From NCBI RefSeq assembly GCF_000017205.1, contig NC_009656.1, forward strand, positions 4,840,001 to 4,904,000: a stretch of DNA of 64,000 bases, given 5' to 3'. Position numbers and translations under genes: made by a program. The number at the start of each line of letters is the position of its first letter. The first letter of the stretch is position 1. This DNA is from Pseudomonas paraeruginosa PA7. GTDB lineage: Bacteria > Pseudomonadota > Gammaproteobacteria > Pseudomonadales > Pseudomonadaceae. The notes under the pieces are model-generated. The model did not search any database, had not been told where the DNA came from, and saw nothing but the letters and a program-made list of their open reading frames with translations. Positions 9,257 through 18,735 of this stretch are shown in pieces.

Positions 9257-11863
9257 ATGAACAGCGCACACCGCAAACCGCTCCCCGGCACCCGCCTGGA
9301 CTACTTCGACGCCCGCGAGGCGGTCGAGGCGATCCAGTCCGGCGCCTACGCCAAGCTGCCCTATACCTCCCGCGTGCTCGCCGAGAACCTGGTGCGCCGC
9401 TGCGACCCGGCGACCCTGGAGGCTTCGCTGCGCCAACTGGTCGAGCGCAAGCGCGACCTCGACTTCCCCTGGTACCCGGCGCGGGTGGTCTGCCATGACA
9501 TCCTCGGGCAGACCGCGCTGGTCGACCTCGCCGGCCTGCGCGACGCCATCGCCGACAAGGGCGGCGACCCGGCCCAGGTCAACCCGGTGGTGCCGGTGCA
9601 ACTGATCGTCGACCACTCGCTGGCGGTGGAATGCGGCGGCTACGACCCCGAGGCCTTCGCCAAGAACCGCGCCATCGAGGACCGCCGCAACGAGGACCGC
9701 TTCCACTTCATCGACTGGACCAAGCAGGCCTTCCGCAACGTCGACGTGATCCCGCCGGGCAACGGCATCATGCACCAGATCAACCTGGAGAAGATGTCGC
9801 CGGTGATCCAGGCGCGCGACGGCGTGGCCTTCCCCGATACCTGCGTGGGTACCGACAGCCATACCCCGCACGTCGACGCCCTGGGCGTGATCGCCATCGG
9901 CGTCGGCGGCCTGGAGGCGGAGAACGTGATGCTCGGCCGCGCCTCCTGGATGCGCCTGCCGGACATCGTCGGCGTCGAGCTGAGCGGCCGTCGCCAGCCG
10001 GGCATCACCGCCACCGACGTGGTGCTGGCCCTGACCGAGTTCCTGCGCAAGCAGAAGGTGGTCGGCGCCTACCTGGAGTTCTACGGCGAAGGCGCCGCCA
10101 GCCTGACCCTCGGCGACCGCGCGACCATCTCCAACATGGCTCCGGAATACGGCGCCACCGCGGCGATGTTCGCCATCGACCAGCAGACCATCGACTACCT
10201 GCGCCTCACCGGCCGCGACGACGAGCAGGTCGCCCTGGTGGAGGCCTATGCGCGCACCGCCGGGCTCTGGGCCGACAGCCTGGTAGACGCCGAGTACGAG
10301 CGGGTACTGAAGTTCGACCTGTCCAGCGTGGTGCGCAACATGGCTGGCCCGTCCAACCCGCACGCCCGGGTCGCCACCAGCGAACTGGCGGCGAAAGGCA
10401 TCGCCGGCAACCTCGAGCGGGCCCGCGCCGAGGAAGCCGAGGGCCTGATGCCGGACGGCGCGGTGATCATCGCCGCGATCACCAGTTGCACCAACACCAG
10501 CAACCCGCGCAACGTGATCGCCGCCGGCCTGCTGGCGCGCAACGCCGACCGCCTCGGCCTGGTCCGCAAGCCATGGGTGAAGACCTCGCTGGCACCGGGC
10601 TCCAAGGTGGTCACCGAATACCTGCGCGAAGCCGGCCTGCTGCCGCACCTGGAAGCCCTCGGCTTCGGCGTGGTGGCCTACGCCTGCACGTCTTGCAACG
10701 GCATGTCCGGCGCCCTCGACCCGGCGATCCAGCGGGAGATCGTCGAGCGCGACCTGTACGCCACCGCGGTGCTCTCCGGCAACCGCAACTTCGACGGGCG
10801 CATCCACCCCTACGCCAAGCAGGCCTTCCTCGCCTCGCCGCCGCTGGTGGTGGCCTACGCCATCGCCGGGACCATCCGCTTCGACATCGAGCGCGACGTG
10901 CTCGGCGTGGCGGACGGCAAGGAGATCCGCCTGAAGGACCTCTGGCCGAGCGACGAGGAGATCGACGCGGTGGTCAGGGCGGCGGTGAAGCCCGAGCAGT
11001 TCCGCCAGGTCTACATCCCGATGTTCGACATCACCCACGGCGAGCGCGAAAAGGTCGACCCGCTCTACGCCTGGCGCCCGACGAGCACCTACATCCGCCG
11101 CCCGCCGTACTGGGAAGGCGCCCTCGCCGGCGAACGCACCCTGCGCGGCATGCGTCCGCTGGCGGTGCTGCCGGACAACATCACCACCGACCACCTGTCG
11201 CCGTCCAACGCGATCCTCGCCGACAGCGCGGCAGGCGAATACCTGGCGAAGATGGGCCTGCCCGAGGAGGACTTCAACTCCTACGCCACCCACCGCGGCG
11301 ACCACCTCACCGCGCAACGCGCAACCTTCGCCAACCCGAAGCTGTTCAACGAGATGGTGCGCAACGCCGACGGCAGCGTGAGGCAGGGTTCGCTGGCGCG
11401 GGTCGAGCCGGAAGGCAAGGTGATGCGCATGTGGGAAGCCATCGAGACCTACATGGAGCGCAAGCAGCCGCTGATCATCGTCGCCGGCGCCGACTACGGG
11501 CAGGGTTCTTCGCGCGATTGGGCGGCCAAGGGCGTGCGCCTGGCCGGGGTGGAGGCGATCGTCGCCGAGGGCTTCGAGCGCATCCACCGCACCAACCTGA
11601 TCGGCATGGGCGTGCTGCCGCTGGAGTTCAAGCCGGGCACCACCCGCCTGACCCTGGGGATCGACGGCAGCGAGACCTTCGACGTGGTCGGCGCTCGCCG
11701 GCCGCGCGCCGACCTGACCCTGGTCATCCACCGGCGCGACGGCGAGCGGCTCGAAGTGCCGGTGACCTGCCGCCTGGACAGCGACGAGGAAGTCTCCATC
11801 TACGAAGCCGGCGGCGTACTGCAACGCTTCGCCCAGGACTTCCTGGAGGCGGCCGGCGCCTGA
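9257..11863 (+). CDS. acnD: Fe-S dependent 2-methylcitrate dehydratase AcnD
   Basis: 868 residues of the aconitase superfamily. AcnD dehydrates 2-methylcitrate to 2-methylaconitate (the trans-isomer in studied cases) and needs PrpF to complete the route to 2-methylisocitrate. The [4Fe-4S] ligands are visible as SCTNTSNP (first Cys near residue 414) and the CTSCNG pair near 478. Aconitase signature VGTDSHTPHVDALGV lies near residue 197. The swivel domain carries GADYGQGSSRDWAAKG near 745. At 868 residues it is close to E. coli AcnA in length, and its placement with prpF identifies it as AcnD rather than a housekeeping aconitase. A 133-bp gap with the hairpin separates it from prpC. Confidence 0.92.
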   Translation: MNSAHRKPLPGTRLDYFDAREAVEAIQSGAYAKLPYTSRVLAENLVRRCDPATLEASLRQLVERKRDLDFPWYPARVVCHDILGQTALVDLAGLRDAIADKGGDPAQVNPVVPVQLIVDHSLAVECGGYDPEAFAKNRAIEDRRNEDRFHFIDWTKQAFRNVDVIPPGNGIMHQINLEKMSPVIQARDGVAFPDTCVGTDSHTPHVDALGVIAIGVGGLEAENVMLGRASWMRLPDIVGVELSGRRQPGITATDVVLALTEFLRKQKVVGAYLEFYGEGAASLTLGDRATISNMAPEYGATAAMFAIDQQTIDYLRLTGRDDEQVALVEAYARTAGLWADSLVDAEYERVLKFDLSSVVRNMAGPSNPHARVATSELAAKGIAGNLERARAEEAEGLMPDGAVIIAAITSCTNTSNPRNVIAAGLLARNADRLGLVRKPWVKTSLAPGSKVVTEYLREAGLLPHLEALGFGVVAYACTSCNGMSGALDPAIQREIVERDLYATAVLSGNRNFDGRIHPYAKQAFLASPPLVVAYAIAGTIRFDIERDVLGVADGKEIRLKDLWPSDEEIDAVVRAAVKPEQFRQVYIPMFDITHGEREKVDPLYAWRPTSTYIRRPPYWEGALAGERTLRGMRPLAVLPDNITTDHLSPSNAILADSAAGEYLAKMGLPEEDFNSYATHRGDHLTAQRATFANPKLFNEMVRNADGSVRQGSLARVEPEGKVMRMWEAIETYMERKQPLIIVAGADYGQGSSRDWAAKGVRLAGVEAIVAEGFERIHRTNLIGMGVLPLEFKPGTTRLTLGIDGSETFDVVGARRPRADLTLVIHRRDGERLEVPVTCRLDSDEEVSIYEAGGVLQRFAQDFLEAAGA

Positions 11864-11884
11864 TGGCGCCGGCGAAACACCCTG

Positions 11885-11915
11885 GTAGGACGGACGACGC
11901 GTAGCGTCATCCGCC
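11885..11915. repeat. Dispersed small hairpin repeat (copy 1)
   Basis: GTAGGACGGACGACGC-GTA-GCGTCATCCGCC: an imperfect inverted repeat between acnD and prpF. It resembles the copies at 16490-16523 and 32773-32847, all sharing GTAGG(G/A)CGG.. and ..ATCCGCC ends. Confidence 0.55.
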
Positions 11916-11981
11916 GACGACCGGCAGCGGCTGCCGAACGCAGCGGCTGCCCCTGAATTCGATTGCCGAGGACGACGACGC

Positions 11982-13169
11982 ATGGCCCACCCACCCCAGA
12001 TCCGCATTCCCGCCACCTACCTGCGCGGCGGCACCAGCAAGGGCGTGTTCTTCCGCCTGGAAGACCTGCCGGAATCCTGCAGGGTCCCCGGCGAGGCGCG
12101 CGACCGGCTGTTCATGCGGGTGATCGGCAGTCCCGACCCTTATGCCGCGCACATCGACGGGATGGGCGGCGCCACCTCCAGCACCAGCAAGTGCGTGATC
12201 CTCTCGAAGAGCAGCCAGCCGGGCCACGACGTCGACTACCTCTACGGCCAGGTCTCCATCGACAAGCCCTTCGTCGACTGGAGCGGCAACTGCGGCAACC
12301 TCTCCACCGGGGCCGGCGCCTTCGCCCTGCACGCCGGGCTGGTGGATCCGGCGCGGATACCGGAAGACGGCATCTGCGAGGTGCGCATCTGGCAGGCCAA
12401 TATCGGCAAGACCATCATCGCCCACGTGCCGGTGAGCGGCGGCCAGGTCCAGGAAACCGGCGACTTCGAGCTGGACGGAGTGACCTTCCCGGCGGCCGAG
12501 ATCGTGCTGGAGTTCCTCGACCCGTCCGACGACGGCGAGGACGGCGGCGCCATGTTCCCCACCGGCAACCTGGTGGACGACCTGGAGGTGCCGGGGGTCG
12601 GCACCTTCAAGGCGACCATGATCAACGCCGGGATTCCCACGGTGTTCGTCAATGCCGAGGAGATCGGCTACCGCGGCACCGAGCTGCGCGAAGAGATCAA
12701 CGGCGACCCGCAGCAACTGGCGCGCTTCGAACGGATCCGCGTCGCCGGCGCCCTGCGCATGGGGCTGATCAAGACCCCCGAGGAAGCCGCGACCCGCCAG
12801 CACACGCCGAAGATCGCCTTCGTCGCCCCGCCCCGCGACTACCGCACCGCCAGCGGCAAGCTGGTGGCGGCCGGGGATATCGACCTGCTGGTCCGCGCGC
12901 TGTCCATGGGCAAGCTGCACCACGCGATGATGGGCACCGCGGCGGTGGCCATCGGCACCGCCGCGGCGATCCCCGGCACCCTGGTGAACCTCGCCGCCGG
13001 CGGTGGCGAGCGCAGCGCGGTGCGTTTCGGCCATCCCTCCGGCACCCTGCGAGTAGGCGCCGAGGCCCGCCAGGCGAACGGCGAATGGACGGTGACCAAG
13101 GCGATCATGAGCCGCAGCGCGCGAATCCTCATGGAAGGCTGGGTGCGCGTACCCGGCGACGCCTTCTGA
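11982..13169 (+). CDS. prpF: 2-methylaconitate cis-trans isomerase PrpF
   Basis: 395 residues of the diaminopimelate-epimerase fold. PrpF isomerises the AcnD product to cis-2-methylaconitate, which aconitase can then hydrate. The N terminus reads IRIPATYLRGGTSKGVFFRL, the family signature. Lys70 in STSKCVIL corresponds to the catalytic Lys of studied PrpF proteins, and the NCGNLSTGAGAFA motif near residue 105 matches the active-site Cys region of the fold. The C-terminal domain has RFGHPSGTLRVGAE, also conserved. The ATG at 11982 lies 118 bases after acnD. It is an obligate partner of AcnD, so the pair forms a complete alternative to PrpD. Confidence 0.92.
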   Translation: MAHPPQIRIPATYLRGGTSKGVFFRLEDLPESCRVPGEARDRLFMRVIGSPDPYAAHIDGMGGATSSTSKCVILSKSSQPGHDVDYLYGQVSIDKPFVDWSGNCGNLSTGAGAFALHAGLVDPARIPEDGICEVRIWQANIGKTIIAHVPVSGGQVQETGDFELDGVTFPAAEIVLEFLDPSDDGEDGGAMFPTGNLVDDLEVPGVGTFKATMINAGIPTVFVNAEEIGYRGTELREEINGDPQQLARFERIRVAGALRMGLIKTPEEAATRQHTPKIAFVAPPRDYRTASGKLVAAGDIDLLVRALSMGKLHHAMMGTAAVAIGTAAAIPGTLVNLAAGGGERSAVRFGHPSGTLRVGAEARQANGEWTVTKAIMSRSARILMEGWVRVPGDAF

Positions 13170-13303
13170 ACCGACCTATCCTTGCTCCGGCCTGCCGCCA
13201 CCGCGAAAGGCCGGGGCGTCTTGCAGCCACGACAAGAAGAACCATCCCCGAACCAGCCTGACCCGAGAGGAAACCCACCACCTACGAACCACTGGAGTAC
13301 GCG

Positions 13304-14788
13304 ATGAGTGCCAACGTCGATCTCAACCAACGTCCCGACTACGACGCCGTCCTGCAGGACATCGCCGACTACGTGCTGGACTACCGCATCGATTCCGCGG
13401 AGGCCCTGGACACCGCCCGCAACTGCCTGATGGATACCCTCGGCTGCGGCCTGCTGGCGCTGCGCTTCCCGGAATGCACCAAGCACCTCGGCCCGCTGGT
13501 CGAGGGCACCCTGGTCCCGCACGGCGCGCGGGTGCCGGGCACCTCCTTCCGGCTCGACCCGGTCAAGGCCGCCTGGGACATCGGCTGCATCGTCCGCTGG
13601 CTGGACTACAACGACACCTGGCTGGCCGCCGAGTGGGGCCATCCCTCGGACAACCTCGGCGGCATCCTCGCCGTCGCCGACCACCTCTCGCAGAAACGCC
13701 TGGCCAACGGCGAAGCGCCGCTGAGCATGCGCCAGGTACTGGAAGCGATGATCATGGCCCACGAGATCCAGGGCGTGATCGCCCTGGAGAACTCGTTCAA
13801 TCGCGTCGGCCTCGACCATGTGCTGCTGGTCAAGGTCGCTTCCACCGCCGTCTGCGCCAAGCTGATGGGAGCCGACCGCGAGCAACTGCTGGCCGCCCTC
13901 TCCCACGCCTTCGTCGACGGCCAGGCCCTGCGCACCTACCGTCACGCGCCGAACGCCGGCTCACGCAAGTCCTGGGCCGCTGGCGACGCAACGAGCCGCG
14001 GCGTGCGCCTGGCGGACATCGCCCTGCGCGGCGAGATGGGCATTCCCGGCGTGCTCAGCGCGCCACAGTGGGGTTTCTACGATGTCCTGTTCAGCCACAC
14101 CAACAAGGATCTGGCGACCAAGCCCGAAGACAAGCGGCGCTTCGGCTTCCCCCAGGGCTACGGCAGCTACGTGATGGAAAACGTGCTGTTCAAGATCAGC
14201 TTCCCCGCCGAATTCCACGCGCAGACCGCCGCCGAGGCCGCCGTGCGCCTGCATCCGCTGGTGAAGGACCGCCTGCAACGGATCAGCCGCATCGTCATCA
14301 CCACCCACGAGTCGGCGATCCGCATCATTTCCAAGGTCGGCCCGCTGGCCAACCCCGCCGACCGCGACCATTGCCTGCAGTACATGACCGCCGTGCCGCT
14401 GATCTTCGGCGACCTGGTGGCCGAGCACTACGAGGACGCCTTCCACGCCGCCCACCCGCTGATCGATCGCTTGCGCGAGAAAATGGAGATCGTCGAGGAG
14501 CCGCGCTACAGCCGTGAATACCTGGAGGCGGACAAGCGCTCCATCGCCAACGCCGTGGAAGTGTTCTTCGACGACGGCAGCAGCACCGGCCAGGTCGCCG
14601 TGGAGTACCCGCTCGGCCATCGCCGCCGGCGCGCCGAAGGCATCCCGCTGCTGCAGGAGAAGTTCAAGGCCAACCTGGCCACGCGCTTCCCGCCGCAGCG
14701 CTGCCAGAGGATCTTCGACCTGTGCAGCCACCAGGCATCGCTGGAAGCCACGCCGGTGAACCGCTTCATGGACCTCCTGGCGATCTGA
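13304..14788 (+). CDS. prpD: 2-methylcitrate dehydratase PrpD (MmgE/PrpD family)
   Basis: 494 residues of the Fe-S-independent MmgE/PrpD family, which dehydrates 2-methylcitrate to cis-2-methylaconitate. Family features include the N-terminal helical region [24 protein letters not shown] sequence ([19 protein letters not shown]) and [20 protein letters not shown] near residue 102. The central section reads [13 protein letters not shown] [18 protein letters not shown]. The C-terminal domain contains [10 protein letters not shown] and later [18 protein letters not shown]. It is full length. Its presence after acnD-prpF makes the dehydration step doubly encoded. The last 23 bases overlap the 3' end of the convergent AraC gene. 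Confidence 0.95.
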   Translation: MSANVDLNQRPDYDAVLQDIADYVLDYRIDSAEALDTARNCLMDTLGCGLLALRFPECTKHLGPLVEGTLVPHGARVPGTSFRLDPVKAAWDIGCIVRWLDYNDTWLAAEWGHPSDNLGGILAVADHLSQKRLANGEAPLSMRQVLEAMIMAHEIQGVIALENSFNRVGLDHVLLVKVASTAVCAKLMGADREQLLAALSHAFVDGQALRTYRHAPNAGSRKSWAAGDATSRGVRLADIALRGEMGIPGVLSAPQWGFYDVLFSHTNKDLATKPEDKRRFGFPQGYGSYVMENVLFKISFPAEFHAQTAAEAAVRLHPLVKDRLQRISRIVITTHESAIRIISKVGPLANPADRDHCLQYMTAVPLIFGDLVAEHYEDAFHAAHPLIDRLREKMEIVEEPRYSREYLEADKRSIANAVEVFFDDGSSTGQVAVEYPLGHRRRRAEGIPLLQEKFKANLATRFPPQRCQRIFDLCSHQASLEATPVNRFMDLLAI

Positions 14789-15554
14789 GCGCGCCCGCCT
14801 GGAAGGCGCTGGGCGGCTGGCCGAGGACCCGGCGGAACATGGTCGAGAAGGCTGCCGGGCTCTGGTAGCCGCAGTCCAGGGCGATGGCGGTGACCGTTTC
14901 GCCGCCGGCCAGCCGCGCCAGTGCCTGCACCACGCAGGCGCGTTGCTTCCAGGCACCGAAGCTGAGGCCGGTGTAGCGACGGAAGGTGCGGTTGAAACTG
15001 CGCAGGCTGGTATGCAGCAACCCGGCCCAGCGTTCGGCGCTGGCGCGGATGTCGGGCTCGACGAGGAACGCCTCGCAGAGCGCCAGCCAACGCGGCTCGG
15101 GCGGCAAGGGCACGTGCAGCGGCAGCGTCTCGGCCGCCGCCAGCTCATGGAGCAACAGCGTCGCCAACGCGCCGTCGCGACCTTCGGTGTCGTATTCCAG
15201 GGGCATGTCCACCGCCGCCAGCAACAGTTGCCGCAGCAGCGGCGACACCGCCAGCACCTGGCAGTGCGCCGGCATCGCCATGGCGCTGCCGGGCTCGATG
15301 TACAGGCTGCGGGTGCTCACCCCGAGCATTCGCACCTCGTGCTCGACGCCCGGCGGAATCCACACTGCGCGCTGTGGCGGCACCACCCAGCCGGCGTCGC
15401 CGGTACGCACCTGCATCACCCCGCTGGCACCGTACAGCAATTGCGCGCGACGATGCCGATGGCGCGGCAGCAGGTAGCCGTCGGGATAGTCGGTACCCAT
15501 GGCCACCACGGCCCGGGGCGTGGCGTCGTACTGCTCGATGGAAGCGTTGCGCAT
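14766..15554 (-). CDS. AraC-family transcriptional regulator
   Basis: 262 residues from the ATG at 15554 (a GTG eight codons upstream is also possible). The N-terminal cupin-like sensor holds [20 protein letters not shown] and a [10 protein letters not shown] metal/ligand-type patch near residue 75. The C-terminal tandem helix-turn-helix runs from about residue 160 to 255 with [19 protein letters not shown] and [21 protein letters not shown]. The effector is unknown. It is divergent from the TauE/SafE exporter gene, 106 bp away, which is its most likely target. Its 3' end overlaps that of prpD by 23 bases. Confidence 0.85.
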   Translation of the reverse strand: MRNASIEQYDATPRAVVAMGTDYPDGYLLPRHRHRRAQLLYGASGVMQVRTGDAGWVVPPQRAVWIPPGVEHEVRMLGVSTRSLYIEPGSAMAMPAHCQVLAVSPLLRQLLLAAVDMPLEYDTEGRDGALATLLLHELAAAETLPLHVPLPPEPRWLALCEAFLVEPDIRASAERWAGLLHTSLRSFNRTFRRYTGLSFGAWKQRACVVQALARLAGGETVTAIALDCGYQSPAAFSTMFRRVLGQPPSAFQAGALRSPGGP

Positions 15555-15660
15555 GGTCGAAGCACCTGGCCGAAACACGAATAGTATTGGCCAACCTCGC
15601 GAAGCGGGCCAGCCCCGTGACGCCTAAGCTGGCCTTCCGCTCTCGCTCCGGAAACCCGCC

Positions 15661-16476
15661 ATGTTCTATCTCCTGCTCTTTCTCTGCGGCTGCCTCACCG
15701 GGGTCAGCGCCGTGTTGTTCGGCTTTGGCGGCGGCTTCGTGGTGGTGCCGCTGCTCTATCACCTGCTGCAACTCGGTCGCGCCGCCGACGACCCGCTGGC
15801 CCAGGCGGCCATGCAGGTCGCGGTGGCCACCTCGACCTGCGTGATGATCGTCAACGCCGCCCTCGCCACCTATCGCCACCGGCGCGCCGGCAGCCTGCTG
15901 CGCGCCTATGTCTGGCCGCTGGGCGCGTACATCGGTATCGGCGCGGTGCTTGGCGCGGCGCTGGTCGGCCTGGCCAGCGGCGACTTCATTCGCCTGGCCT
16001 TCGTCGCCTACCTCGCCATCACCATCCTCGACTGCCTGTTGCGTCGCGGCTTCCTCAGCCGCGCCGAGGAGCGCCAGGCGCGGCCGCTGGGCGTCGGCGA
16101 GACGCGCCTGGGCGGAACGCTGATCGGTGCGATCGCCACCTTCCTCGGCGTCGGAGGCAGCGTGATGACCGTACCACTGCTGCGCCGCTGCGGGCTGAGC
16201 ATGACCCAGGCGACCTCCATGGCCAACCCGCTGAGCCTGCCGGTGGCTCTTGGCGGCACCCTTACCTACCTGGTCCTGGCCGGCTACCAGGAGCAAGGCC
16301 TGGGCCGAGGCTTCGTCGGCTACATCGACCTGCTGGCCTTCGCCACCCTGGCCGGCGGCGGCTGGCTCGGCATCCGCCTGGCGACCCCGCTGATCGGGCG
16401 GATTCCCGATGCGCTGCATGCACGGGTGTACGTCGGCCTGCTGGCGGCGGTGATGCTGAGCATGCTGGCGGGCTGA
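15661..16476 (+). CDS. TauE/SafE family membrane exporter
   Basis: 271 residues with about eight predicted membrane helices in two repeated halves, the TauE/SafE (sulfite exporter / anion permease) layout. The first half begins MFYLLLFLCGCLTGVSAVLFGFGGGFVVVP, written here in two parts, with the glycine-rich GFGGGFVVVPLL motif. The second half repeats it as ATFLGVGGSVMTVPLLRRCG near residue 158. Members carry sulfite, sulfoacetate, taurine-related or other small organic anions; no substrate is evident. The divergent AraC regulator probably controls it. A strong hairpin lies between this gene and the convergent permease. Confidence 0.85.
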   Translation: MFYLLLFLCGCLTGVSAVLFGFGGGFVVVPLLYHLLQLGRAADDPLAQAAMQVAVATSTCVMIVNAALATYRHRRAGSLLRAYVWPLGAYIGIGAVLGAALVGLASGDFIRLAFVAYLAITILDCLLRRGFLSRAEERQARPLGVGETRLGGTLIGAIATFLGVGGSVMTVPLLRRCGLSMTQATSMANPLSLPVALGGTLTYLVLAGYQEQGLGRGFVGYIDLLAFATLAGGGWLGIRLATPLIGRIPDALHARVYVGLLAAVMLSMLAG

Positions 16477-16489
16477 TGCCCCAGCCTGG

Positions 16490-16523
16490 GTAGGGCGAAT
16501 AACGCCAACGGCGTTATCCGCCG
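16490..16523. repeat. Dispersed small hairpin repeat (copy 2)
   Basis: GTAGGGCGAATAACGCC-AAC-GGCGTTATCCGCCG. The core AACGCC/GGCGTT arms pair perfectly. It lies just after the TauE stop codon and has the same ends as the copies near 11885 and 32773. Confidence 0.6.
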
Positions 16524-16548
16524 CACCGGGCCGGATATTGGCGCAACG

Positions 16549-16580
16549 AAAAAGGGCCTCGTCCGAGGCCCTCTTTCCTT
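16549..16580. terminator. Bidirectional rho-independent terminator
   Basis: AAAAAGGGCCTCG / CGAGGCCCTCTTTCCTT forms a GC stem flanked by an A-run on one side and a T-rich run on the other. It can end both the TauE transcript (plus) and the permease transcript (minus). Confidence 0.8.
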
Positions 16581-16596
16581 TCCGGCGCTACACCGC

Positions 16597-18012
16597 TCAG
16601 GACGCCGCGCGGCTCACCGCGCCGGCATCGGCAGGTTCCTTCGGCGCCAGGTTGAAGGCGTAGTACAGGACGGTCAGCAGCAGGATGAACGGCGGGCCGA
16701 TGTACAGGGCGATGCGGGTGTCCTCGAAGAAGGCCATGAGCACCACCACCATCACCAGGAACGCCAGCGCCAGGTAGGAACTGACCGGGTACAGCCACAT
16801 GCGGTATTGCAGCTTGTCGCGCTCGGCCGGGCTCAGGGTCCTGCGGAAGCGCAGCTGGGCCAGCAGGATCATCGCCCAGGTCCAGATCGCGCCGAAGGTG
16901 GCGATGGAGGTCACCCAGACGAACACCTTCTCCGGCACCAGGTAGTTCAGCAACACGCCCAGCAGCAGCGCCAGGATCGACAGGATCAGCGCCCGGCGCG
17001 GTACGCCGCTGCGCGAGGCCTTGCCGAAGAAGGCCGGGGCCTGGCGATGCTGGGCCAGGCTGTAGAGCATGCGCCCGGTGCTGAAGATGCCGCCGTTGCA
17101 GGACGACAGCGCGGCGGTGATCACCACGAAGTTGATGATTCCGGCGGCGGTCTTGATGCCCATGCGCTCGAAGGTCATGACGAAGGGGCTGCCCTGGGTG
17201 CCGATCTCGTTCCACGGGTAGAGCGACATGATCACGAACAGCGAGCCGACATAGAACAGCAGGATGCGCCAGAACACCGAGTTGATCGCGCTGGGAATGG
17301 TCCTGGTCGGGTTGCGCGCCTCGCCCGCGGTGAGGCCGATCATTTCCACCCCGAGGTAGGCGAACATCACCATCTGCAGCGACATCAGCACGCCCTGGAT
17401 GCCGTTGGGCATGAAGCCACCGTGGGCCCAGAGGTTGGAGATGCCGGTGGCGATGCCGTCGTTGCCGAAGCCGAAGGCGATCATGCCGATGCCGACCACC
17501 ACCATCGCCAGGATGGTGACGATCTTGATCAGGGCGAACCAGAACTCGAACTCGCCGAAGGCGCGCACCGCGATGAGGTTGATCGTGCCCATGCTCGCCA
17601 GGGCCGCCAGGGCCCAGATCCAGCGCGGCACGTCGGGGAACCAGATACCCATGTAGACGGCGACGGCGGTGATCTCGGCGACACAGGTCACCAGCCAGAG
17701 GAACCAGTAGTTCCAGCCGGTGATGAAGCCCGCCAGCGGGCCCAGGTAGTCCTTGGCGTACTGGCTGAAGGAACCGGCCACCGGGTTGTGCACCGCCATC
17801 TCGCCGAGGGCGCGCATGATCACCAGGATCGCCAGGCCGCCGAGGATGTAGGAGATCATGATGGCCGGGCCGGCCATCTGGATGGCCTTCGCCGAGCCCA
17901 GGAACAGGCCGACGCCGATACAGGCGCCGAGCGCCATCAGGCGGATGTGTCGCTCACCGAGCTCGCGCTTCAGGGAGCCGTCTTGAACCTTCTGTTCGCC
18001 GACAGACGACAT
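16597..18012 (-). CDS. Amino-acid permease, APC superfamily (AroP/ProY/CycA type)
   Basis: 471 residues with twelve predicted helices. The hydrophilic start ends with the amino-acid transporter signature LKRELGERHIRLMALGACIG and GVGLFLGSAKAIQMAGPA (helix 1, residues about 28-45). The helix 3/4 region reads YAKDYLGPLAGFITGWNYWF. Further marks are VEMIGLTAGEARNP near residue 225 and the helix-8 SSCNGGIFSTGRMLYSLA. These place it in the proton-coupled AAT family, which takes up aromatic amino acids, proline, alanine or related substrates. Specificity cannot be read directly. The gene is monocistronic, with a terminator downstream and a 330-bp leader region upstream. Confidence 0.88.
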   Translation of the reverse strand: MSSVGEQKVQDGSLKRELGERHIRLMALGACIGVGLFLGSAKAIQMAGPAIMISYILGGLAILVIMRALGEMAVHNPVAGSFSQYAKDYLGPLAGFITGWNYWFLWLVTCVAEITAVAVYMGIWFPDVPRWIWALAALASMGTINLIAVRAFGEFEFWFALIKIVTILAMVVVGIGMIAFGFGNDGIATGISNLWAHGGFMPNGIQGVLMSLQMVMFAYLGVEMIGLTAGEARNPTRTIPSAINSVFWRILLFYVGSLFVIMSLYPWNEIGTQGSPFVMTFERMGIKTAAGIINFVVITAALSSCNGGIFSTGRMLYSLAQHRQAPAFFGKASRSGVPRRALILSILALLLGVLLNYLVPEKVFVWVTSIATFGAIWTWAMILLAQLRFRRTLSPAERDKLQYRMWLYPVSSYLALAFLVMVVVLMAFFEDTRIALYIGPPFILLLTVLYYAFNLAPKEPADAGAVSRAAS

Positions 18013-18342
18013 GGGAACAACCTCATTTTGTTATTGAGATAGATCAGTTGCGAACTCGCTCGTGCGGTCGGGGTAGGGAAGCGGATTTCACCAACGGCGC
18101 AGCCCCTGCGCGGTACCGCACAGCGGGCGACGACGGGGCGTCATAGGTTCCAGGACTGCACACCGGAAGAGGCTGTCCGCTCTCGTGGAGCGAACGTGGG
18201 CATTGCGGGAGTCGACTACAACTGAGGTCGGGCCGGAGTTTTACACAAGATTTCGAGGCCGTCATGCCCCGTGACGGGGCAACTGGACCAAAGGCGTAAG
18301 CGCCGCCGGAGGTGGCCCGCGCTGAATGGTTTCACCGCGAGT
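18013..18342. other. 330-bp intergenic region upstream of the permease
   Basis: It carries the permease promoter/leader and the 3' flank of the small secreted-protein gene. The one clear structure is a perfect inverted repeat, TGCCCCGT-G-ACGGGGCA, at 18265-18281. I see no ORF with a credible start and ribosome site. Confidence 0.5.
18265..18281. repeat. Perfect short inverted repeat TGCCCCGT-G-ACGGGGCA
   Basis: Eight-base arms with a single central base lie between the small secreted-protein gene and the permease, both on the minus strand. It could be an operator for the permease or a weak stem for the upstream transcript; there is no T-run. Confidence 0.45.
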
Positions 18343-18546
18343 TCAGCGCAGGGGCTCGCGGCAGTGGAGATCGCGATAGGGACCGTCGAGCCTTACCCAA
18401 CCGTCGCCCGGCGAGGTCTGCATGCAGGCGACCTGGCCGTCGAGCTTGCTCTGCCATTTGTAGAAGGGCGCCGGCGCGGCCTGCGCCGCGAGGCCGGAGA
18501 AACCCGCCAGGACGACAATGGCGAGAAGGGGGAAAAGTGTGCGCAT
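18343..18546 (-). CDS. Small secreted/periplasmic protein of unknown function
   Basis: 67 residues. MRTLFPLLAIVVLAGFSGLA followed by AQA is a clear Sec signal peptide, with probable cleavage after residue 22-23. The mature ~45 residues (APAPFYKWQSKLDGQVACMQ...) contain two cysteines (residues about 40 and 62) that could form one disulfide, and an even mix of charged and aromatic residues. I chose the ATG at 18546 because GGAA lies five bases upstream; an in-frame ATG two codons earlier is possible. No family is recognised. Codon use and the signal peptide argue for a real gene. It is transcribed away from the PBP gene starting 160-190 bases to its right. Confidence 0.65.
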   Translation of the reverse strand: MRTLFPLLAIVVLAGFSGLAAQAAPAPFYKWQSKLDGQVACMQTSPGDGWVRLDGPYRDLHCREPLR

Positions 18547-18735
18547 CGACATTCCGGACCCGAAACACAAGGAACTCAGACAGACACTCTAACCCCTGCG
18601 CCACGCCGCTCCAACCCTCGGTCGTCCGATGCCGCCAGGGGGATTTTCCTTGCACGAATGACAGCAGGGTTGCAACGGGACAACTAGACTTCCCCCCAGG
18701 TGCGGATGAATTGCGCAGCTACAGGCGGTGCGAGC

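Noticed and set aside
9056..12016. 986-codon open frame antisense to acnD
   Set aside because: Mirror frame of a well-defined aconitase-family gene; composition is typical of shadow frames.
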